Origin: Candidatus Acidiferrum typicum
GTDB taxonomy: Bacteria > Acidobacteriota > Terriglobia > Acidiferrales > UBA7541
Reading direction: 5' to 3'
Assembly: GCA_025463055.1 (NCBI GenBank)
Contig: JAOAPV010000070.1
Location: forward strand, 1 to 64,000
DNA: 64,000 bases
The position numbers and the translations under genes were made by a program. The notes beneath the pieces are model-generated. The model saw only the letters and a program-made list of their open reading frames with translations, did not search any database and was not told the origin of the DNA. Of this stretch, positions 1 through 10,688 are shown piece by piece (the first letter of the stretch is position 1; every line of letters starts with the position of its first letter).

Positions 1-62
1 ACCCGCCTTTGGAGGATCGAATCGCGGCCCTGCGCGAGATGACGGTCGTGCCGCAGCGCTGA
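1..62 (+). CDS. C-terminal end of an unidentified protein (partial)
   Basis: An open frame enters from the window edge and ends at TGA 60-62. The visible tail reads PPLEDRIAALREMTVVPQR, which looks like the amphipathic end of a soluble protein. The other two forward frames are less protein-like. Too little is visible to name a family, and I do not assign a function. The 222 bases that follow contain no convincing gene before the small zinc-finger gene. Confidence 0.4.
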   Translation, partial: PPLEDRIAALREMTVVPQR

Positions 63-213
63 AGCCTCTTCCGCGAGCTACACGGCGCCTCCCTGCCTAC
101 TTTCGAGCCTACGGGTGTAAAGATTCCCCGGAAAGCATGACCGCGTGTTCCAGGCCCTCGATACAAATCCCTCATTTTGTGCCATTTAGGGCTTGCAATA
201 GATCTACAATTTT

Positions 214-242
214 TTGGTAAAGCAAGTGCAACACTCTATGCA
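214..242 (+). promoter_or_regulatory. candidate sigma70-type promoter for the zinc-finger gene
   Basis: TTGGTA (214-219) and TATGCA (237-242) are separated by 17 bases, giving a predicted start near 249 and a leader of about 36 bases before the chosen ATG. An overlapping alternative is TTGCAA (193-198) with TGGTAA at 16 bases. The boxes are only moderate matches. Confidence 0.3.
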
Positions 243-284
243 CTCAGCATGGGCGTTCAACAGGAAGCCCAAGGGACGGTAATT

Positions 285-485
285 ATGAGTTGTAGGGATA
301 CTATCCATTTGATTTGCTGGTACTTAGAGGGAAAACTCTCGGCGTCGGTCGAACGCGAAATTGAAAAGCACCTCCAGGATTGCCCAGACTGCCATCTAGT
401 TTTGGACGCTGCAAACACTACCTTGGACCGCTATTTCGGCCCCGCCCGCGCCGAAGAAGTCACCGCTGACACAAAAGCAGCCTAA
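285..485 (+). CDS. small zinc-finger (anti-sigma-factor-like, zf-HC2) protein
   Basis: A 66-residue protein beginning MSCRDTIHLICWYLEGKLS and containing HLQDCPDC, the H-x3-C-x2-C signature of the putative zinc-finger (zf-HC2) domain of anti-sigma factors. Together with the upstream Cys these residues would bind one Zn. The frame is open further upstream (to 177), but the ATG at 285 follows a GGGACGG ribosome-binding-like sequence and removes a leader that does not resemble the domain. There is no transmembrane segment and no sigma-factor gene nearby, so it is a stand-alone domain. It may bind a sigma factor or another partner; the partner is unknown. Confidence 0.65.
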   Translation: MSCRDTIHLICWYLEGKLSASVEREIEKHLQDCPDCHLVLDAANTTLDRYFGPARAEEVTADTKAA

Positions 486-621
486 GCGCCACACGCAAGT
501 CTATACACTTCCATTGTTTACAGGAATCTGAGGATTTTTTGTGGGCAAAAGTCGGCCCGCTGACATTCAAATCCTTCCCGCACCTGCATGAGGTTACGTC
601 GGGTGGCTACGAGGTAATTCT

Positions 622-635
622 TACTAGTACTAGTA
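622..635. repeat. 14-bp perfect palindrome TACTAGTACTAGTA
   Basis: The sequence TACTAGTACTAGTA is its own reverse complement and consists of two overlapping TACTAGTA units. The same 8-mer recurs at 20385-20392 inside the PadR promoter. It could be a regulator-binding site, but it lies about 90 bases upstream of the candidate promoter box, so any role is inference. Confidence 0.5.
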
Positions 636-724
636 CGTTTAAAAACTGCCCATTCTGGCGCTGTAAGCATCCCTAAGTGCCATAGAATCTGTTGTTTGAG
701 CACGGCCGAGCCGCCCTGCGGCAT

Positions 725-753
725 TTGGTGTAGTAGGTGCTCCTTCTTAACAT
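725..753 (+). promoter_or_regulatory. candidate promoter for the coiled-coil membrane protein
   Basis: TTGGTG (725-730), a 17-base spacer and TAACAT (748-753). Predicted start near 760, with AAGGAG (772-777) then placed about nine bases before the ATG at 787. Confidence 0.4.
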
Positions 754-786
754 TGCAAGGTATTGATGTACAAGGAGACGAAGTCC

Positions 787-1629
787 ATGAGCGAGTATCA
801 AGAACCGATTCAGGTGAGCTCAACCGCGACGCCACGCTGGGTTGGAATTGCCCTGGTGCTGTTGGCGGCCATTTCGCTGGTCGGCATTGGAATTGGATGG
901 AGCGCGCTGAACCACGCAAACAATGTGGAACAGACGACGCAAGCCTCGGTGAAGCAAGCCAACGAAGCGCTGGCCCAAAAGCTCGCCAAGGAAGATGAGA
1001 TCAATCAGCAGCTCCAGAGCGACCTCAAGGTCGTGACGGACAAGCTGAACGTTACGCAAACAGACCTAGTGAAGGCCCGCAAGCAGAACCGTCAATCATC
1101 CGTCACCTTTGACAAGAAGATTGCTGGTCTGGAAACCTCCGTAAACACGCAACTCGCCGCAAAGGCCAACTCCGATGACGTCAACAAGCTGAACACCGAC
1201 GTCACGGGTGTGAAGACCGATCTCGACGCCACGAAGAACAATCTGCAAATGGCGCGCAGCGAGATGGGCACACTCATCGCCCGCAACCACGATGAGATCG
1301 ATCAGCTCCGCCGCATGGGCACACGCGACTATTATGAATTTACCGTCACCCGTAAGGCTGGCGCGCAGAAGGTCGGCGCGGTTCAGGTCGAGCTGAAGAA
1401 CGCCAATCCGAAGAAAAATCAGTTCACCATCAATGTTCTGGCCGATGACAAGAGCTTTGAGAAGAAGAACCGCTCCGTCAACGAGCCGATTTTCTTCTAC
1501 ACCGGCGGGAGCCACGCGGCTCTCGAGCTGGTCATCAACAAGCTAACCAAGTCCACCGCTTCCGGCTACTTGAGCGTACCTAAGTCTGCTGGCAGCACCT
1601 CGGCGAGCGCTTCCAGCTCGGGTCTGTAA
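787..1629 (+). CDS. membrane-anchored coiled-coil protein of unknown function
   Basis: A 280-residue protein. The ATG at 787 is preceded by AAGGAG at 772-777; an upstream TTG at 763 is open but has no such site. After about 17 polar residues comes one hydrophobic segment (about residues 18-38, WVGIALVLLAAISLVGIGIG). A long Gln/Lys/Asp/Asn-rich coiled coil follows (about 45-175), then a small beta-rich domain (about 180-260) and a Ser/Ala-rich tail. The layout suggests an inner-membrane anchor with a periplasmic coiled coil and a terminal globular domain. I do not recognise the family. The gene is monocistronic, with its own promoter and a strong terminator. Confidence 0.75.
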   Translation: MSEYQEPIQVSSTATPRWVGIALVLLAAISLVGIGIGWSALNHANNVEQTTQASVKQANEALAQKLAKEDEINQQLQSDLKVVTDKLNVTQTDLVKARKQNRQSSVTFDKKIAGLETSVNTQLAAKANSDDVNKLNTDVTGVKTDLDATKNNLQMARSEMGTLIARNHDEIDQLRRMGTRDYYEFTVTRKAGAQKVGAVQVELKNANPKKNQFTINVLADDKSFEKKNRSVNEPIFFYTGGSHAALELVINKLTKSTASGYLSVPKSAGSTSASASSSGL

Positions 1630-1656
1630 ACCAAGCAGCTTTTTGTGTTGCAGTGA

Positions 1657-1692
1657 GGGGAGGATTCCAGAGCATCCTCCCCTTTTTTCTTT
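1657..1692 (+). terminator. Rho-independent terminator
   Basis: GGGGAGGA (1657-1664) pairs perfectly with TCCTCCCC (1675-1682) around a 10-base loop, followed by a T-rich run TTTTTTCTTTT. It lies 27 bases after the stop of the coiled-coil gene. Confidence 0.9.
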
Positions 1693-1735
1693 TCATCTAT
1701 TCCCTGTGGTCAGCACTTGCAGTGTCCGTAGCGTT

Positions 1736-1763
1736 TTGCCGCGCGCCAAATTTCCGCTAGGAT
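1736..1763 (+). promoter_or_regulatory. candidate nagA promoter
   Basis: TTGCCG (1736-1741), a 16-base spacer and TAGGAT (1758-1763). The predicted start is only a few bases before the nagA ATG, so the mRNA would have almost no leader. Confidence 0.4.
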
Positions 1764-1775
1764 GTTCACCTGCCC

Positions 1776-2942
1776 ATGTCCACTATTCTGCTGCACGCCG
1801 CGCGCGCTTTGACTCCTACGACTGAAATACCTGATGCCGGAATCCTGATTCGCGACGGCGTTATCGAGGGAATCGGCGCTCGGCAGGATATGACCCTGCC
1901 TTCCGGAGCAACGGAAATCTCGGCCACCGGCCAGACGGCGATTCCCGGCTTTATCGACGTCCACATCCACGGCGCCGGTGGCCACGACGTAATGGAAGGC
2001 ACCGCGGAAGCGATGTCGACCGTGGCAAAAACGTTGGCGCGCCACGGCACAACTTCTTTTGTCGCCACTACCGTTACGGCCAGTCCAGACGACACGTGCC
2101 GCAGCGTCGAAGGCATAGCGCGCTACATCACCCAACAGTTCGCTGCCCTCCAGACGAAAGCGGAAGTCCTCGGGATTCACTACGAAGGCCCATTCATCAA
2201 CAAAGCCCGCCGCGGCGTGCATCCAGCAGAGTGGGTCCAATTACCATCAGCGGAATTGTTGCAGCGCCTCCTGCAAGCTGCCGCCGGCAATGCCCGCATT
2301 CTCACCATCGCACCGGAGCTGCTCGGTGCCGTCCCGTGCATGCACGCTGCTCGTGATGCGGGAGTCGTCGTCGCCATGGGCCACACCGATGCCACTTACG
2401 AGCAAGCCCGCGCGGGAATCGCACACGGCGCGCGTCACGCGGTCCACGTCTACAACGCCATGCGTCCTTTTTCGCATCGCGACAGCGGCGTCATCGGTGC
2501 TGTCCTCACATCCCCGGAAGTCACGGCCGAGCTGATCGCCGACGGCGTGCACGTGGAGGAAGCAGCTATGCGCCTGCTGCTGCAAGCCAAGGGCGCGGGC
2601 TGCGTAATTCTCATCAGCGACGGACTTTCTGCCACGGGTATGCCCGACGGGAAGTACATGCTCGGCAACTTGGAAGTGACCGTGGCCGGCGGCGTCTGCC
2701 GCAATGCCGAAGGAAAGCTGGCCGGGAGCACGCTCACACTGGATCGCGCTCTGCGAAACGTAGTCGCGCTAGGCGTCTCATTACAGGATGCCGTGCGCAT
2801 GCTCACCGCAAATCCTGCAAAGCTGCTGGGAATCGAGTTCAAGAAAGGCGCGTTGCGAACCGGCGCGGACGCGGACATCGTGCTGCTAGACGAAAATCTT
2901 CAGGTAAGCAATGTGTGGACGCGTGGCCTGTCCCTGAACTAG
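1776..2942 (+). CDS. nagA: N-acetylglucosamine-6-phosphate deacetylase
   Basis: Removes acetate from N-acetylglucosamine-6-phosphate to give glucosamine-6-phosphate, a cytoplasmic step in amino-sugar and cell-wall recycling. The 388 residues fit the family. Visible amidohydrolase features are the metal-site HIH (residues 63-65) in DVHIHGAGGHD, the HYEGPF loop with Glu137, GHTDA with His203, HVYNAM with His224, and the catalytic Asp282 in SDGLSATG. The gene lies alone on the plus strand. It stops at 2942, one base before the stop of the convergent glutaredoxin-like gene, so there is no space for a terminator between them. No nagB or nag transporter is in the window. Confidence 0.95.
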   Translation: MSTILLHAARALTPTTEIPDAGILIRDGVIEGIGARQDMTLPSGATEISATGQTAIPGFIDVHIHGAGGHDVMEGTAEAMSTVAKTLARHGTTSFVATTVTASPDDTCRSVEGIARYITQQFAALQTKAEVLGIHYEGPFINKARRGVHPAEWVQLPSAELLQRLLQAAAGNARILTIAPELLGAVPCMHAARDAGVVVAMGHTDATYEQARAGIAHGARHAVHVYNAMRPFSHRDSGVIGAVLTSPEVTAELIADGVHVEEAAMRLLLQAKGAGCVILISDGLSATGMPDGKYMLGNLEVTVAGGVCRNAEGKLAGSTLTLDRALRNVVALGVSLQDAVRMLTANPAKLLGIEFKKGALRTGADADIVLLDENLQVSNVWTRGLSLN

Positions 2943-3197
2943 TTACGGATTCAGCGGCACATTCAATTCCGAAGCCAGCTTCACCGGATTAAACGGACTA
3001 CACGCGAAATAGCGGTCCCCGATCTTCAGCGTAGGAACTTTGCGCCTGCCGTGATTCGCTCGCAGCACGATCGCTTCCGCGGATGGATCCTCTTCGATGT
3101 TTATTTCAAGGTATGCCACTCCCCGCTGCTTCAAAAAATATTTCGCGCGGCGGCAATCAGGGCACCAATGGGTGGTGTACATCGTCACCGGTTCCAT
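2943..3197 (-). CDS. glutaredoxin-like protein (CPDC motif)
   Basis: An 84-residue thioredoxin-fold protein beginning MEPVTMYTTHWCPDC. The CPDC pair (Cys12, Cys15) is the redox centre, and KVPTLKIGD supplies the cis-proline loop. This resembles the short glutaredoxin/NrdH-like (mycoredoxin) group that reduces disulfides. The start at 3197 lies five bases beyond the atpC stop, so it is probably the last gene of the ATP synthase operon. Starting further upstream would place the N-terminus inside atpC without adding domain residues. The physiological partner is unknown. Confidence 0.85.
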   Translation of the reverse strand: MEPVTMYTTHWCPDCRRAKYFLKQRGVAYLEINIEEDPSAEAIVLRANHGRRKVPTLKIGDRYFACSPFNPVKLASELNVPLNP

Positions 3198-3202
3198 CGC
3201 GC

Positions 3203-3646
3203 TCACTCGCTCGAAACCGGGGCGCCTCGTCGCTTTCGCGCCACTTGGATGCGAATCAGGGATCGCTGCAAGGCCACCGCCGCGCGTCCCCAATCGACGT
3301 TCGGATCGCTCGACGCCGAAGCCAAGCGCTGTTCCGCGCGCTTCTTCGCTTCCTCCGCCCGCGACACATCAATCTCTTCCGGCCGCTCCGCCGTCTCCGC
3401 AAGCACCGTTACGCGATCGCCCAAAACCTCCGCAAACCCGCTGATGATGGCCAAGTGGGCCGGCTCGCTCGCATTCTTGGCCCGATACGTCAGCTCACCA
3501 ATGCCCAATTCCGTGATCAATGGCGCATGCCCGGGCAGAATGCCCAAGCAGCCGCCCGCGCCCGGCAGCGTGACCTCCGCGACTGTCTCCCGCAGCAACT
3601 GCCGCTCCGGCGTAACGATTACGAGTTCGATGGACTCAGGAAGCAT
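3203..3646 (-). CDS. atpC: ATP synthase F1 epsilon subunit
   Basis: A 147-residue protein with the N-terminal beta-sandwich typical of epsilon (IELVIVTPERQLLRETV, then GGCLGILPGHAPLITEL) followed by a helical C-terminal hairpin rich in Glu, Ala and Arg. Epsilon connects the rotating gamma shaft to the c ring and can inhibit ATP hydrolysis. It follows atpD by eight bases and precedes the glutaredoxin-like gene. The length is slightly above the common 130-140 residues, mainly through the tail. Confidence 0.95.
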   Translation of the reverse strand: MLPESIELVIVTPERQLLRETVAEVTLPGAGGCLGILPGHAPLITELGIGELTYRAKNASEPAHLAIISGFAEVLGDRVTVLAETAERPEEIDVSRAEEAKKRAEQRLASASSDPNVDWGRAAVALQRSLIRIQVARKRRGAPVSSE

Positions 3647-3654
3647 TGCTCTGC

Positions 3655-5109
<1,455 letters not shown>

Positions 5110-5164
5110 TCAGTTCCGTTTCGCGATGCGTGACGTGTGATTCGTGATTCTCACGCCTCGCATC

Positions 5165-6055
5165 TCATGACGCGCCATAAGCTGCGCCGCTAACAATTTC
5201 GATAATTTCTTTAGTGATCGCCGCTTGCCGCACCTTGTTCATGTGCATGGTCAGAGCCTCGATCACTTCGCCAGCGTTTTTCGTGGCTGATTCCATGGCG
5301 GTCATGCGCGCTGCGTACTCCGACGCGGAAGATTCGAGCATGGCACGTAAAATCTGCGTCTCCACATACCGCGGAAGCAGCTTGTGCAACAATTCCGCTT
5401 CGGGTTGTTCGTAGATGTAGTCGACCTGTGTTTCGGCAGGCTTCCCGGATTCTTTTTCTTTGCCGCTGCCTTCTTCGTGAATCGCTTCCACCGGCAGCAA
5501 TTTTTCCATCGTGAGATTCACGGACATCACTGTCTTGAATTCGCTAAAAATAATGTAAACCGAGTCCACCTTCCTCTCGGTATACAAATCCGTGGCCAGC
5601 TTCGCGATTTCCCGCGCCGTCTTGAACTCCACGCGCGAAAGGACGTTTACCCACTCTCCGGCAAAGGTGAACCCTGCCTTTTTCAGCGAGTCCCGGCCTT
5701 TCTTGCCCACCGGAACCGTCACAACCTTTTTGCCCTGATTCGCTCGGAAAAATTCATTCGCCTTGCGCAAGATATTCGCGTTGAACGCGCCTGCAAGCCC
5801 GCGCTCTCCAGTGAGCACAATAGCCAATATGTTTTTCTCTTCGCGGCGCTCGAGCAGCGGATGCTGCGGGTCCTGAATCCGCGCCATTGTTGAACGCAGC
5901 ACTCGCGCCAGCTCCTGCGCGTAAGGACGCGCCGCCAGCGCAGCTTCCTGCGCCCGCCGCAGCCTGGCCGCCGCAACAAATTTCATTGCGCGCGTGATCT
6001 GCTGGCTATTTTTTACTGAGCGGATACGCCGCCGAAAATCGAGAAGTGTAGCCAT
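5165..6055 (-). CDS. atpG: ATP synthase F1 gamma subunit
   Basis: The central rotor shaft of F1, 296 residues. The N-terminus DFRRRIRSVKNSQQITRAMK and the C-terminal AMESATKNAGEVIEALTMHMNKVRQAAIT are the strongly conserved coiled-coil helices of gamma. The middle shows the Rossmann-like domain (ERGLAGAFNANIL). An acidic/Lys-rich insertion (EEGSGKEKESGKPAE) around residues 205-220 slightly lengthens it. It is transcribed between atpA and atpD. Confidence 0.97.
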   Translation of the reverse strand: MATLLDFRRRIRSVKNSQQITRAMKFVAAARLRRAQEAALAARPYAQELARVLRSTMARIQDPQHPLLERREEKNILAIVLTGERGLAGAFNANILRKANEFFRANQGKKVVTVPVGKKGRDSLKKAGFTFAGEWVNVLSRVEFKTAREIAKLATDLYTERKVDSVYIIFSEFKTVMSVNLTMEKLLPVEAIHEEGSGKEKESGKPAETQVDYIYEQPEAELLHKLLPRYVETQILRAMLESSASEYAARMTAMESATKNAGEVIEALTMHMNKVRQAAITKEIIEIVSGAAYGAS

Positions 6056-6100
6056 TAAGTTCCGCTAAACGCCCCTGCTAAGAATGATTTGCAGTCTCAC

Positions 6101-7636
<1,536 letters not shown>

Positions 7637-7651
7637 TCCTATTCCCGCTCC

Positions 7652-8188
7652 CTATTCCGATACCAGTCGCGCCCGCAGCTCGTTCAACCGGCTGCGCAGC
7701 GAGCCGTCATAAACCGTATCGCCAACTCGTACCACGGCGCCGCCCAGCAGTTCCGGCTCCAGAGAAAACTTCGCTTCCACGCGCTTTCCCGTCAATCGCC
7801 CTAGCGTAGATTCCAATTCCGCCTTTTGCGGGTCGTTCAGCTCCACTGCGGAAGAAACCTGCGCCTCGGTGATCCCTTGTCGTTGCCGGACCACTTGCTG
7901 AAACGCCGCGACGATTTCGGGCAAAAAATGCGCGCGCTGATGGTCTACGACCACCAATAAAAAATTGCGAACGATCTTACTTCCGCCAACCCGCCCCAAT
8001 AATTTCTCGATTACGCGATGCTTCGCTTCCTTGGTCACCGCCGGGCTGGACAGAAAATTCCGCAGCTCCGCCGATTCCGCATACAACGCGGAGAACCCGG
8101 TGAGCTCTTGCGTCACCGCCTCCGCCGCGCCCTGCGTCAGCGCAATATCCGCCAGGGCGTTCGCATATTGCAGGCTAACGGACTTCAA
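7652..8188 (-). CDS. atpH: ATP synthase delta subunit
   Basis: A 178-residue protein of the OSCP/delta family. The N-terminal helical domain begins SLQYANALADIALTQG, and the C-terminal part contains LGGAVVRVGDTVYDGSLRSRLNELR, the conserved delta signature. It links the top of F1 to the b stalk. Its start overlaps the stop of the upstream b-subunit gene by four bases (ATGA), suggesting translational coupling. Confidence 0.95.
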   Translation of the reverse strand: MKSVSLQYANALADIALTQGAAEAVTQELTGFSALYAESAELRNFLSSPAVTKEAKHRVIEKLLGRVGGSKIVRNFLLVVVDHQRAHFLPEIVAAFQQVVRQRQGITEAQVSSAVELNDPQKAELESTLGRLTGKRVEAKFSLEPELLGGAVVRVGDTVYDGSLRSRLNELRARLVSE

Positions 8189-8769
8189 TTCGGGCTCCCC
8201 TCGAGGTTTTTCACAAATGCCCCCACCAGTGACTCCTGCACTTTTGGCGTCAACTCTTTCGTCAGCAGCGTTTCCGCTTCATCCACCGCTAGATTCGCCG
8301 CCGCCGCCTTCAGTTCCAGCCGCGCGGCCCGCTCCGCCGCTTCAATCTCCGCCTTGGCGGCTAGGCCTACACGTTGAATGTCGCTCTCCGTCGCTGCGCG
8401 CAATCGCTCGGTTTCTGCCGCCATCTCGCGTTGCGCCGTCGCTCGCAGTTGCGCCACTTCCTGGTCCAGCCGCGCCAGCTTCTCTTCCGCTTCGCGAAGC
8501 CGGCTGTCCGCCTCGGCTTTCGCGGCTGTAGCTTTGCTGATTGCAGCGCTGATGGTTTCAGCGTTCTTCCGGAAGAAAGGAGGTGTGAGCTTCAGAAAAA
8601 CCCAGGCCAGCAGGCCCGCAACAATAGCAAAGTTAATCCACTTGAAGATCTCTTTAGCGCGTTCCGTCGTCGCGCCGCCGCCTTCTTCCGCGGCATGCGC
8701 GTTGATCGCCGCAAAAAGCAAAATCAAAAGCGCGCCCGCAAAGATCTTCCAAACGCGGCTCCCCGTCAT
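8185..8769 (-). CDS. atpF: ATP synthase Fo b-type subunit (second copy)
   Basis: A 194-residue protein with an N-terminal hydrophobic stretch (about residues 6-27), a short acidic/glycine loop, a second hydrophobic helix (about 43-65) and a long charged Ala/Glu/Arg coiled coil, as in b-type peripheral stalk subunits. The first stretch could act as a cleaved signal sequence, as proposed for some b subunits. It overlaps its neighbours on both sides by ATGA (8766-8769 and 8185-8188). Together with the preceding gene it would form a b/b' heterodimer. Which of the two is b and which b' cannot be settled by eye. Confidence 0.88.
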   Translation of the reverse strand: MTGSRVWKIFAGALLILLFAAINAHAAEEGGGATTERAKEIFKWINFAIVAGLLAWVFLKLTPPFFRKNAETISAAISKATAAKAEADSRLREAEEKLARLDQEVAQLRATAQREMAAETERLRAATESDIQRVGLAAKAEIEAAERAARLELKAAAANLAVDEAETLLTKELTPKVQESLVGAFVKNLEGSPN

Positions 8770-9236
8770 CGAGCCCCGCTCGCAGGACCGCTCGGCCGCG
8801 GCTGGAGCACGCGCTTGGCGATTTCCATTGCCAACTGCGTCACCGAAGAATGCATCTCCCTGAACGCTTCTGCCAATTCCTTCGCTATCTGCTCTTTGGC
8901 CTCTGCAACTTGGGTCGATGCCTTAGTCCGCGCTTCTTTCAGTCGCGCCGCGCGCTCATCCAGCACCTTTTTGCGCGCAGCTTCGTGCTCCGCATACACC
9001 TGCACGCGCGCTTTCTTCAGCGCTTCCTGATACTGCTTCACCTTTTCTGCGGCGGCGACTTCCGCGGCTTCCGCGGCCTTGCGTGCACCCACCGTGCGCG
9101 CCTCGCGTTCCGCCATCACCGCCATCAGCGGCTTGAAAAACAGCGCCCGCAAAATCAGGTAAAAAGCCAGAACAATCAGGACTGTAGGCACAGCCTGAAG
9201 GAACAGTTCCCCAAGTTGGTGAACAATCTCTTGCAT
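8766..9236 (-). CDS. ATP synthase Fo b/b'-type subunit (first gene of operon)
   Basis: A 156-residue protein with a single N-terminal membrane helix (about residues 13-33, VPTVLIVLAFYLILRALFF) followed by a long charged helix (KPLMAVMAEREARTVGARKAAEAAE and onwards). This is the architecture of a b or b' peripheral stalk subunit. It is the promoter-proximal gene of the operon, and its TGA overlaps the next ATG. The genes for the a and c subunits, often upstream of b, are not in the window. Confidence 0.88.
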   Translation of the reverse strand: MQEIVHQLGELFLQAVPTVLIVLAFYLILRALFFKPLMAVMAEREARTVGARKAAEAAEVAAAEKVKQYQEALKKARVQVYAEHEAARKKVLDERAARLKEARTKASTQVAEAKEQIAKELAEAFREMHSSVTQLAMEIAKRVLQPRPSGPASGAR

Positions 9237-9288
9237 CTAAGTTGTGTCGCCTGAACCCCTTCAAGTTTGGCCGCGCGGGCCACAGTGG

Positions 9289-9348
9289 TAGGCAGCAGCA
9301 CCGTGCTCGGACCCGCAACAACCTTCACGGTGGGCCTGTAGCTGCCTA
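9289..9348 (-). promoter_or_regulatory. leader stem-loop of the ATP synthase operon
   Basis: Two nested inverted repeats lie between the promoter and the first gene. TAGGCAGC (9289-9296) pairs with GCTGCCTA (9341-9348), and CACCGTG (9299-9305) pairs with CACGGTG (9326-9332). There is no U-run, so it does not look like a simple terminator. It starts almost at the predicted transcript end and could stabilise or regulate the mRNA; the function is inferred. Confidence 0.5.
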
Positions 9349-9360
9349 GTGAAACAGTAT

Positions 9361-9390
9361 TTTATAGCATCCGCCCCGCCGCCCAGTCAA
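9361..9390 (-). promoter_or_regulatory. sigma70-type promoter of the ATP synthase operon
   Basis: Reading the minus strand: TTGACT (9390-9385), an 18-base spacer and TATAAA (9366-9361). The predicted start is near 9354, giving a leader of about 115 bases that contains the stem-loop at 9289-9348. Confidence 0.65.
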
Positions 9391-9711
9391 TCCGGGGCCG
9401 TGAATCACGTTTTGGTTTTAAAGTGTTTACTGCTTGTGGTCTTATGCCCGCGGACCGCGCTTCAGAGCATTGGCAAACTTAGTGTTAGAGGTCCCGCCAG
9501 GGCCTCCAGATTGGAACGCTCACGTAACGCACATCTCTGGCCCTGCTGAGCACTTCTCTGACCTTGTTGAGCATACGTTTCAACTCGGCGAGTTTCAGAA
9601 TCGCGACCATGGCTGAAGAGTAGCACTGAGTGCTGCCGCCGTAAAGAAAGTACCCGACCACGACGTTCGCAGCCAGTTTTAAGTTTTCACGCTTTTCCCG
9701 GCCTTAGCCGC
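9391..9711. other. intergenic region without a supported gene
   Basis: This 320-base stretch lies between the ATP synthase promoter and the end of the dienelactone hydrolase-like gene. It contains the short palindrome AGCACT-G-AGTGCT (9622-9634) and only short frames without ribosome-binding sites. I see no gene, terminator or RNA that I can defend. Confidence 0.5.
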
Positions 9712-10419
9712 TCATCCGAATACCTCCCTGAAGAATGTTTGCATCGCAGCGGAGGAGCGAGCGTCGGCCACAGCATTGTATGCGACGCCTGGCACCGCAG
9801 GTCCGGTTTCATGCGTAAAGCCATGCATTGCGCCGCCATACACAATCAGCTGCCAATCAGCGCCGGCTTCGTTCATTTCTTGCACGAACGCATTCACCTG
9901 CGTAATGGGGACATGGGGGTCCAGGGCGCCATGGCACAGCAGGATTTTCGCCTTTACCGCCCCAATCTGGGCTAGCCGTGCCGTGCTCAGGCTCCCGTGA
10001 ACGCTAACCGCTCCTGCAAGGTCCGCCCCGCTCCTAGCCAGTTCCAGCGCCACCATCCCGCCGAAGCAATAGCCCACCGCCGCCACCCGCCCAACTTGCG
10101 GATGCGACTTCAATACGTCAATGCCCGCCCGCGCCCGCTGGCACAGCTTAGCAGTGTCGTCCCGCAGCTCCGCGATTCTCGCCATAACGCGCTCGCGATT
10201 GCCCGCCACCCCGTTGCCATACATGTCGCAAGCAAATGCCACAAATCCCTGTTCCGCCAGCCGCGTCGCCCGCCCCTTGGCATGTGAGTCGAGGCCGGCG
10301 CCTCCATGCACCACCAGGATGCCCGGCCGCTTGTCGCCTCGTTCCGCATCCGAGGTGAACTGGCCCGTAAGTTCGGTATCGCCATCACGATACGCGACGA
10401 CCTGCGTATTCATCTTCAT
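9712..10419 (-). CDS. dienelactone hydrolase-family protein
   Basis: A 235-residue alpha/beta hydrolase. Dienelactone hydrolases open lactone or ester bonds using a Cys-Asp-His triad. Here Cys118 sits in GYCFGG, Asp167 in GALDPHVP and His199 in GAMHGFT. The N-terminal strand carries ILVVHGGAGLDSHAK. The ATG at 10419 was chosen because GGAGGACACAT precedes it; the upstream extension adds no domain sequence. No signal peptide is visible, so it is cytoplasmic. It is monocistronic with a near-consensus promoter. The substrate is unknown; many relatives act on generic esters rather than in chloroaromatic degradation. Confidence 0.9.
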   Translation of the reverse strand: MKMNTQVVAYRDGDTELTGQFTSDAERGDKRPGILVVHGGAGLDSHAKGRATRLAEQGFVAFACDMYGNGVAGNRERVMARIAELRDDTAKLCQRARAGIDVLKSHPQVGRVAAVGYCFGGMVALELARSGADLAGAVSVHGSLSTARLAQIGAVKAKILLCHGALDPHVPITQVNAFVQEMNEAGADWQLIVYGGAMHGFTHETGPAVPGVAYNAVADARSSAAMQTFFREVFG

Positions 10420-10505
10420 ATGTGTCCTCCTCACAATATGTCCGTAGTCGGGATGCGGTTCCACAGAGCGGCTCTTTAGGCTAATGTCATGAATCCCCGT
10501 TAGTA

Positions 10506-10534
10506 ATTATACCATATCGGTACCTAGAAATCAA
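10506..10534 (-). promoter_or_regulatory. near-consensus promoter of the dienelactone hydrolase-like gene
   Basis: On the minus strand TTGATT (10534-10529), exactly 17 bases, then a perfect TATAAT (10511-10506). The predicted start is near 10499, with a leader of about 80 bases. This is one of the best promoter matches in the window. Confidence 0.75.
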
Positions 10535-10688
10535 GCGGGGCGCACGACGATGAGCGCGCCTACGCAAACCAAATCGGAATACGGATTACTTTGGATTTTT
10601 TTCACCCAAACGAATGAACGCGGGCCACGCGTGCACGGAGAACGTGCATGAAACTGATTCGCGTCAGCTTAGCGTGCCTTGGGTGTGT

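Larger units (their letters stand above)
486..786. other. intergenic region with a TACTAGTA palindrome and a promoter
   Basis: This roughly 300-base gap has no credible gene. It holds a perfect 14-base palindrome at 622-635 and a candidate promoter at 725-753 for the downstream membrane protein. Frames opening here on either strand lack ribosome-binding sites and recognisable protein character. Confidence 0.6.

Noticed and set aside
9487-9610. 41-codon minus-strand frame MVAILKLAELKRMLNKV...
   Set aside because: It has some helical character but no ribosome-binding site, no promoter and no family resemblance; kept out of the gene list.
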